The notes under the pieces are model-generated. The model was not told the origin of the DNA and made no database searches. It was given only the letters and a program-made list of their open reading frames with translations. A program made the translations under genes and the position numbers. Shown here piece by piece: positions 15,157 through 20,129 of a stretch of 20,129 bases of DNA. How positions within the stretch are numbered: position 1 is the first letter of the stretch; every line of letters begins with the position of its first letter. The stretch covers positions 1-20,129 of the forward strand of contig CANQMB010000007.1 in NCBI GenBank assembly GCA_947624845.1, in the 5' to 3' direction. The stretch comes from an uncultured Bacilli bacterium. Its GTDB lineage: Bacteria; Bacillota_I; Bacilli_A; RF39; UBA660.

Positions 15157-16073
15157 ATTAGAAACCGTAGGAAAAGAAAGAGAAGAATACTGATAGAACT
15201 TTGTGCCATACGTCCCAATAGAAAATAACGATATTTTATATTGGAATCTTTCAATATACTTTTCACTTGCATATGAATGGAACAAGAACCAAAAGATAAG
15301 AATAGTAAAATGAAAATCCCTTGACCTAAAATAGATAAGTTGGAAGGAATACTTTGAATTCCCTTGGTGACTTCCAATAATCCTGTGATGATAAATTGAT
15401 AGGGATTTGAGTGAAATAACATTTCCAAGATACCACTCAATAGAAAAAATAAAATACTCGTTCCTAAGATGATGACCATCAAGCGAAAAGTTTTATAAAT
15501 AGAGTTTGAAAGTGCTTCAATTAGTGATGTTTTTTCTGGCTTAGAAAGAGGAGCTGTACTTTTTTCTATTTTTTTAGGACGAGTAAAAAAGGCAATAATG
15601 AAATTCGCAAGAAAATGACAAATTAAAATTAAAATCGTTAGTAGTCGATTTTTGGTAATTAAAAAACAAGTTCCTAAAATAAAAAGTGGATTTGAAAAAT
15701 GGGTAAATGTAATTAGATAGTTTGCATCATCAATAGAGAGAAACCCTTGATCATATAACTCTTTTGTATATTTTGTACCACTGGGAAATCCAGAAATCAT
15801 ACTCATGAGAAGAACAAAAAGACAACCTCCACTACAGTGAAAAAGTTTTTTAGAAATAAATTCAAATTTTGTTGTCATTTTTTCTGGAAATTGATAATGA
15901 ATTAGAAGATCACTAATAATATAGATGGGAAAGACGGCAGGAAAATATTTAGTTGAAAATACGTTGAGAGAAGACAGTACTTCCTTCATGGTAAGAGTTG
16001 GAAAAAGAAGTAATGTGACTAAAAGAGTTAAAAGAAAGAAGATCATGAGATTCGAATAATCTTTTTTTAGCAT
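15153..16073 (-). CDS. ylbJ: Sporulation integral membrane protein YlbJ (nucleoside-recognition/GATE domain)
   Basis: This 306-residue protein is almost wholly hydrophobic, with about seven or eight membrane segments. The family blocks are SGFPSGTK (94-101), the helix YTKELYDQGFLSIDDANYL and THFSNPLFILGT (to 135), characteristic of YlbJ and related SpoIIIA-independent sporulation membrane proteins. In Bacillus subtilis YlbJ is needed for heat-resistant spores and is made in the mother cell under sigma-E; the transported compound, if any, is not settled. The chain is about 100 residues shorter than the Bacillus protein. AGGTGA precedes the ATG. In Bacillus ylbJ sits beside ylbK and ylbL; here ylbL is the divergent neighbour and ylbK is absent from the gap, so the association is kept but the orientation is changed. 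Confidence 0.86.
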   Translation of the reverse strand: MLKKDYSNLMIFFLLTLLVTLLLFPTLTMKEVLSSLNVFSTKYFPAVFPIYIISDLLIHYQFPEKMTTKFEFISKKLFHCSGGCLFVLLMSMISGFPSGTKYTKELYDQGFLSIDDANYLITFTHFSNPLFILGTCFLITKNRLLTILILICHFLANFIIAFFTRPKKIEKSTAPLSKPEKTSLIEALSNSIYKTFRLMVIILGTSILFFLLSGILEMLFHSNPYQFIITGLLEVTKGIQSIPSNLSILGQGIFILLFLSFGSCSIHMQVKSILKDSNIKYRYFLLGRMAQSSISILLFLFLRFLI

Positions 16074-16088
16074 AATTCACCTGCTTTT

Positions 16089-16097
16089 TGTTATAAT
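16089..16097 (+). promoter_or_regulatory. Extended -10 promoter of ylbL
   Basis: TGTTATAAT (TG at 16089-16090, TATAAT at 16092-16097) is a perfect extended -10 located 21 bases before the ylbL start codon. No -35 is recognisable at 17 bases, as is common for extended -10 promoters. It lies in the 45-base gap shared with divergent ylbJ. Confidence 0.6.
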
Positions 16098-16118
16098 GAT
16101 AGAGAAAAGGATGATTGA

Positions 16119-17129
16119 ATGATTAATAGATTTTATGAAAATTTTAAGAAATATATTAAAGAAAATATTCAGCAAATACTGATTTTATTTGTATGTTTTC
16201 TTATTTTAATGTGGCCTGTCAACTATTACATTATTACGGGAGGCGGCACCATTGATATTAAAAATCGAGTTAAGATTCAAAATGAATATAAAAGTAAAGG
16301 AAGCCTTCATTTGGCGTATGTTGCTGAATTACACGGAAATGTAGCAACCTATCTTTTAAGCTATGTAATTCCTAGTTGGGAAAGAGAAGATATTAATGAT
16401 TATAAAGTAGAGGAAGAAGAGGATGTAAAAAGTGTCGATTTTAGAAATCAACTGGAACTTCAAGCATCTATTGATGCAGCGATTCAAGTCGCCTATCAGA
16501 AAGCAGGGAAGACCTTTGAAATAAAAAAGGAACACCTTTATGTCACTTATGTTGCAAAAAATAGTTTATCGAAATTGAAAGTAGGAGATGAAATTTTAAC
16601 AGTAGCAGGGAAAAAAATAACCAATTTTGAAGAGTTAAGAGCGCTAATTGAATCCTATGAAGTAAACGATGAGATTTTATTTAAGGTTCGAAGAAATCAA
16701 AAAGAAAAAGAGATTGTCGCTAAAATCTATCTTGAAAAAAATCGAAAAGTAATAGGAATTACGATGAATAAAAGTGTAGAATACAAAACGAAGCCTCCAA
16801 TTAAATTACAATTTAAAAAGAGTGAATCTGGTCCCTCAGGTGGTTTGATGCTCGCTTTAGATATTTATAATAAATTAACGAAGCAAGATATTACGAAAGG
16901 ACGAAAAATTGTCGGTACTGGAACAATCAGCGAAGATGGACGTGTTGGAGAAATTGGTGGTGTCAAATATAAATTAATGGGTGCAGTAAAAAAGAAAGCC
17001 GACATATTTATTGTTCCTCAGGGAGAAAATTATCAAAGTGCCATAAAAGAGGCCAAAAAGAAAAAATATAATATTCAAATTATCGGGGTTAAAACTTGGG
17101 AAGAGGCCTTAGAAAAATTAGCACAATAA
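16119..17129 (+). CDS. ylbL: Membrane-anchored PDZ-Lon (S16) serine protease, YlbL family
   Basis: The 336-residue protein has one N-terminal membrane helix (about 17-38) and otherwise faces outside. A PDZ domain occupies about residues 140-205 (LKVGDEILTVAGKKI is the carboxylate-binding core) and is followed by a Lon-type proteolytic domain without the AAA+ part. The Ser-Lys dyad is intact: S240 in ESGPSGGL and K285 in GEIGGVKYKLMGA. In Bacillus subtilis YlbL (DdcP) degrades the DNA-damage checkpoint inhibitor YneA to allow recovery; whether that substrate exists here is unknown. Length agrees with the family (about 340). The binding site AAAGGATG precedes the ATG. The gene has its own extended -10 promoter and a terminator, so it is probably monocistronic, next to divergent ylbJ. 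Confidence 0.93.
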   Translation: MINRFYENFKKYIKENIQQILILFVCFLILMWPVNYYIITGGGTIDIKNRVKIQNEYKSKGSLHLAYVAELHGNVATYLLSYVIPSWEREDINDYKVEEEEDVKSVDFRNQLELQASIDAAIQVAYQKAGKTFEIKKEHLYVTYVAKNSLSKLKVGDEILTVAGKKITNFEELRALIESYEVNDEILFKVRRNQKEKEIVAKIYLEKNRKVIGITMNKSVEYKTKPPIKLQFKKSESGPSGGLMLALDIYNKLTKQDITKGRKIVGTGTISEDGRVGEIGGVKYKLMGAVKKKADIFIVPQGENYQSAIKEAKKKKYNIQIIGVKTWEEALEKLAQ

Positions 17130-17140
17130 GAAAAAATACG

Positions 17141-17170
17141 AAAAGAAATAGTCTATTTCTTTTTCTTTTG
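17141..17170 (+). terminator. Intrinsic terminator after ylbL
   Basis: AAAAGAAATA (17141-17150) pairs with TATTTCTTTT (17154-17163) around the loop GTC and is followed by TCTTTT. The stem is long but AT-only, so efficiency may be moderate. The mutS -10 box begins just after it. Confidence 0.65.
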
Positions 17171-17177
17171 GTATAAT
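17169..17177 (+). promoter_or_regulatory. Extended -10 promoter of mutS
   Basis: TGGTATAAT (17169-17177) is an extended -10 with perfect TATAAT, 22 bases before the mutS ATG and directly behind the ylbL terminator. The -35 region (TAGTCT at 17149-17154) is weak. Confidence 0.6.
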
Positions 17178-17199
17178 AAATGTAGTGGAGGAATACAAA

Positions 17200-19755
17200 A
17201 TGAAAAGAAGTACCGTAGACCGTTCGTTGCTTTCTCCGATGATGAAGCAGTATATGGAAATTAAAGATCAATATGAAGATACGATCATCTTTTTTCGTCT
17301 TGGGGATTTTTATGAAATGTTTTTTGAGGATGCCATTACTGCGAGTAGAGAATTAGAACTGACTCTGACAGGAAAACAGGCTGGACTTCCTGAACGTGTT
17401 CCTATGTGTGGAATTCCTCATCATGCCTATAGTAGTTACGTGGATACTTTAATTGAAAAAGGATATAAAGTGGCGATTTGTGAACAGATGGAAGATCCGA
17501 AATTAACGAAAGGAATGGTTTCTAGAGAAGTTGTTCAAATTGTTACGAAGGGAACGCGACTAGATGAGAGACTCGATGCGAGAGATTCTAATTTTATTGC
17601 CAGTCTCTATGATTTTGGTTATTGCTTTGCACTTAGTTATGCAGATATTACAACCGGAGAATTCTATGCAGAACTATTTTCTAAAGATACCGAAAAACTT
17701 TTACGAGAAATTGCCAAAAATAACTTTAAAGAAATCATTGTCAATGATGAAATCAATCGAGAAATTGTCAATACGCTACGAACAAAATATCAAATTTTAG
17801 TAACCATTCGAAAAGAAGAGTTGAAAGAAGATCGATACTCCTATATTTACAGTGAAATTGAAGATGAAAGATTAGTTCAAACAATCAAGCATTTGCTTGC
17901 CTACTTGCTCGATACGAAGAAAAAGGAATTAATGCACCTTCAAAAATGTGTTCATATTAAGGCTCAAGATCATTTGATATTTGATGGGAATACGAAGAAA
18001 AATTTAGAGCTTGTCGAAACGATGCGTTCAGGAGAAAGACAATATAGTCTTCTCTGGTTATTGGACAAAAATAAAACTGCCATGGGAAGTCGCTTTTTAA
18101 AATACAATATTGAAAATCCGATTACAGATAAAGAAGAATTAAATCGTCGTTATCATATGGTAGAAGTATTATCTACTGAATTTATTTTAAGAGATGATTT
18201 AATTCGCTGCCTAGATCAAGTATATGATTTAGAACGATTGGCAGGAAGAATTAGTTATGGAAATTTAAATGCGAGAGATTTATTACAATTAAAGACTTCA
18301 CTACAAGTATTACCAGAATTAAAACAAATTTTGATAGATTTAAAATATGATAAAGAAATTGAACCTTTGGAAGAAGTTTGTCTTCTTTTAGAAAAATCGA
18401 TTCATGAAGAGGCTCCATACTCTCTTCATGAAGGTGGTTTAATTAAAGAAGGGTATAATGAAGAATTAGATGAGCTTCGTAAAATTCGCAGTGGATCCAA
18501 AGACTTTATTTTAGAATTAGAACAAAAAGAAAAAGAAAAAACAGGCATTAAAAATTTAAAGATAGGCTTTAACAAAGTGTTCGGGTACTATATTGAGGTT
18601 AGTAAAGGAAGTAAAAGTCTAATTAAAGAAGAATTTGGCTATGAGAGAAAACAGACATTAGCCAATGGTGAACGCTATATAACGAAAGAATTAAAAGAAA
18701 AAGAAAATATTATTTTAGGTGCCGAAGAAAAAATCATTCAACTGGAATATAAATTATTTATGGACATCAGAGAAGTGGTCAAAAGATATATTGAAACGAT
18801 TCAAAAACAGGCCAAAATCATCAGTGAAATTGATATGTTACAAGCGTTTTCTCAAGTATCTGAACAGGGAAAATATGTACGTCCCGAATTGATCGAAGAT
18901 CATGAAATTGAACTTGTGGGCTGTCGTCATCCAGTCGTAGAAAAAGTAATGAAAGATAAGTATATTTCGAATGATGTAATCATGGATCAGACGACGAATA
19001 TTTTATTAATTACAGGACCGAATATGGCTGGAAAATCTACCTATATGCGCCAAACGGCAATTACCGTTATCATGGCTCAAATTGGATGTTTTGTTCCATG
19101 TAAAAAATGCCGCATGCCCATTTTTAATAAAATATTTACACGAATTGGTGCCAGCGATGATTTGGTCAGTGGAGAATCTACTTTTATGATTGAGATGAAG
19201 GAAGCAAATTATGCCTTACAAGAAGCGGATGAACACAGTTTAATATTATTCGATGAACTCGGTAGGGGAACTGCCACCTATGATGGAATGAGCTTAGCCC
19301 AAGCGATTTTGGAATATATTCACGACAAAATTAAAGCGAAGACTTTATTTTCTACCCATTATCATGAACTTACAGTCTTAGAAAAAGATTTGAAAGAATT
19401 AAAAAATGTTCATGTTTCTGCGATAGAAGAGAAGGGGAAACTTACTTTTTTACATAAAGTAAAAGTAGGAGCAGTCGATAAGAGTTATGGAATTCATGTT
19501 GCCTCTTTGGCTCATCTACCTGAATCGTTAATTGAAAGAGCTTTAGATATTTTAAATGTCTATGAACATAAAAACATAAAAAAAGAAACTTTCACCCAGA
19601 CATCATTATTTGAACAATTAGAAGAAGATATTGAAAAACAAGAAAAAGAAGAAAATCCAATTGAAAAACAAATCAGAGAATGTAAACCTTTAGAAATGAC
19701 CCCAATTGATGCTCTAAATTTTATTTATGAGTTACAAAAAGAGTGTAAAAAGTAA
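17200..19755 (+). CDS. mutS: DNA mismatch repair protein MutS (MutS1)
   Basis: MutS recognises base mismatches and recruits MutL. The 851-residue product has all MutS1 domains: the mismatch-binding N-terminus with GDFYEMFFEDA (F37-x-E39 as the intercalating Phe and its Glu), the connector and lever domains, the clamp, and the ATPase with Walker A GPNMAGKST (606-614), Walker B around D685-E686 in LFDELGRGT, and THYHEL. The C-terminal dimerisation tail ends in PLEMTPIDALNFIYELQKECKK, as in other full-length MutS1. The in-frame GTG at 17185 is part of GTGGAGG, so ATG 17200 is the start. mutL, the usual downstream partner in Firmicutes, is not next to it; nusB follows after a terminator and a new promoter. 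Confidence 0.98.
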   Translation: MKRSTVDRSLLSPMMKQYMEIKDQYEDTIIFFRLGDFYEMFFEDAITASRELELTLTGKQAGLPERVPMCGIPHHAYSSYVDTLIEKGYKVAICEQMEDPKLTKGMVSREVVQIVTKGTRLDERLDARDSNFIASLYDFGYCFALSYADITTGEFYAELFSKDTEKLLREIAKNNFKEIIVNDEINREIVNTLRTKYQILVTIRKEELKEDRYSYIYSEIEDERLVQTIKHLLAYLLDTKKKELMHLQKCVHIKAQDHLIFDGNTKKNLELVETMRSGERQYSLLWLLDKNKTAMGSRFLKYNIENPITDKEELNRRYHMVEVLSTEFILRDDLIRCLDQVYDLERLAGRISYGNLNARDLLQLKTSLQVLPELKQILIDLKYDKEIEPLEEVCLLLEKSIHEEAPYSLHEGGLIKEGYNEELDELRKIRSGSKDFILELEQKEKEKTGIKNLKIGFNKVFGYYIEVSKGSKSLIKEEFGYERKQTLANGERYITKELKEKENIILGAEEKIIQLEYKLFMDIREVVKRYIETIQKQAKIISEIDMLQAFSQVSEQGKYVRPELIEDHEIELVGCRHPVVEKVMKDKYISNDVIMDQTTNILLITGPNMAGKSTYMRQTAITVIMAQIGCFVPCKKCRMPIFNKIFTRIGASDDLVSGESTFMIEMKEANYALQEADEHSLILFDELGRGTATYDGMSLAQAILEYIHDKIKAKTLFSTHYHELTVLEKDLKELKNVHVSAIEEKGKLTFLHKVKVGAVDKSYGIHVASLAHLPESLIERALDILNVYEHKNIKKETFTQTSLFEQLEEDIEKQEKEENPIEKQIRECKPLEMTPIDALNFIYELQKECKK

Positions 19756-19795
19756 AAACATTATAGTTTAAAAACAAGTGCACTCTTTTTATTTT
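19736..19795 (+). terminator. Putative long-stem terminator after mutS
   Basis: AAAAAGAGTGT (19736-19746), which lies inside the last mutS codons, can pair over 11 bp with GCACTCTTTTT (19780-19790). The 33-base loop holds a small AAAC/GTTT stem. The sequence after it, ATTTT, is a modest U-tail. The wide loop makes this less certain than the other terminators. Confidence 0.4.
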
Positions 19796-19797
19796 CA

Positions 19798-19826
19798 GTG
19801 ACAATCAAACTGAAATATGGTAAAAT
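19798..19826 (+). promoter_or_regulatory. Promoter of the nusB gene
   Basis: GTGACA (19798-19803) and TAAAAT (19821-19826) are 17 bases apart, and the -10 is extended by TGG. It lies 17 bases before the nusB start codon, after the mutS terminator. Confidence 0.65.
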
Positions 19827-19843
19827 GAAGATAGGTGATTTAG

Positions 19844-20129
19844 ATGAAAAATAGAAGTGAACTTCGTGAAATGATTATGAAAATTATATACCAAGTATTT
19901 ATTTATGACGATACGAATTTGTCCTACAGTATCGATGAAATTATCAGCGAAGTTTGTGATTTGGAAAATGATTATGTAGAAGAGATGGTGCATGGAATTC
20001 TAGAAAATAAAGATTCTCTTTATCATCTTGCAAATAAATATTTAGTGGATTGGCAGATCGAACGACTTAACAAAGTAGATCAAGTGATCTTTTGTATTGG
20101 AATTTATGAGCTCATGTATACGACGACAC
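19844..20129 (+). CDS. nusB: Transcription antitermination factor NusB, 5' part
   Basis: The first 95 residues of a NusB-fold protein are present; the frame is still open at the window edge, where about 30-40 residues should be missing. NusB binds boxA RNA with S10 (NusE) in rRNA antitermination complexes. The N-terminal NRSELREMIMKIIYQVFIY corresponds to the basic first helix of the family (usual form R-x-x-A-R-x-x-A-x-x-x-L-Y-Q). DWQIERLNKVDQVIFCIGIYELMY matches the hallmark segment W-x-x-x-R-(L/I)-x-x-x-D-x-x-(I/L)-L-R-x-x-x-Y-E. The arginine usual after D-x-(A/V)-I-L is replaced (VIFCIG), a small divergence. ATG 19844 follows AGGTGAT. An alternative would be the NusB-fold N-terminal domain of an RsmB methyltransferase, less likely given the segment order. 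Confidence 0.85.
   Translation, partial: MKNRSELREMIMKIIYQVFIYDDTNLSYSIDEIISEVCDLENDYVEEMVHGILENKDSLYHLANKYLVDWQIERLNKVDQVIFCIGIYELMYTTT

Noticed and set aside
16074..16118. Sigma-E promoter for ylbJ (CATTATAA on the minus strand)
   Set aside because: The match to the sigma-E -10 is partial, there is no convincing -35, and the bases are fully explained by the ylbL extended -10 on the other strand.
1..20129. Mollicute genetic code with TGA as tryptophan
   Set aside because: lepA and the following unknown gene end in TGA at the expected family length or operon junction, and tryptophans in conserved motifs are TGG.
1..20129. Mobile element, CRISPR or defence island
   Set aside because: No transposase, integrase, direct-repeat array or composition shift is visible; gene order and codon use look like core chromosome.

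Overview
The window comes from a low-GC, spore-forming member of the Firmicutes, most like the small-genome gut Bacilli/Erysipelotrichia-type lineages. The composition is strongly AT-rich. Ribosome binding sites are mostly AGGTGA or AGGAGG. The sporulation genes gpr, spoIIP and ylbJ are present. TGA is used as an ordinary stop (for example at the end of lepA), so this is genetic code 11 and not a Mycoplasma code. I saw no tRNA, rRNA, CRISPR array, transposase or phage gene. No intergenic gap exceeds about 110 bases, so coding density is high.

Left part (1-5100): the 3' end of a Ca2+/Na+ antiporter gene is followed at once by ileS, a type 2 isoleucyl-tRNA synthetase whose HIGH signature reads GIHH. 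Facing it on the minus strand, across a bidirectional terminator, are a membrane-anchored transglutaminase-like protein and rpsT. Middle part (5200-12242): a long plus-strand run carries gpr, spoIIP, a small membrane protein, lepA, an unknown gene, hemW and an HD-domain protein. A dTMP kinase follows from its own strong promoter. The order rpsT-gpr-spoIIP-(small membrane protein)-lepA-hemW matches the classical Bacillus neighbourhood, except that rpsT is inverted.

Right part (12270-20129): a PilB-type secretion ATPase is transcribed away from two pseudopilin genes, forming a minimal type IV pilus-like cluster without PilC or prepilin peptidase in view. The second pseudopilin gene runs into ylbJ tail to tail, with overlapping stop codons. 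ylbJ is divergent from ylbL, a PDZ-Lon membrane protease, then come mutS and the 5' part of nusB, each with its own extended -10 promoter.

The genes join three themes: translation and RNA housekeeping (ileS, rpsT, lepA, nusB), sporulation (gpr, spoIIP, ylbJ) and a compact envelope pilus-like machine. The strongest observations are the swapped IleRS signature motif, associated in the literature with mupirocin hyper-resistance, and the minimal pseudopilin/ATPase cluster with its shared Cys-pair architecture. All assignments rest on reading motifs by eye; no database search was run.
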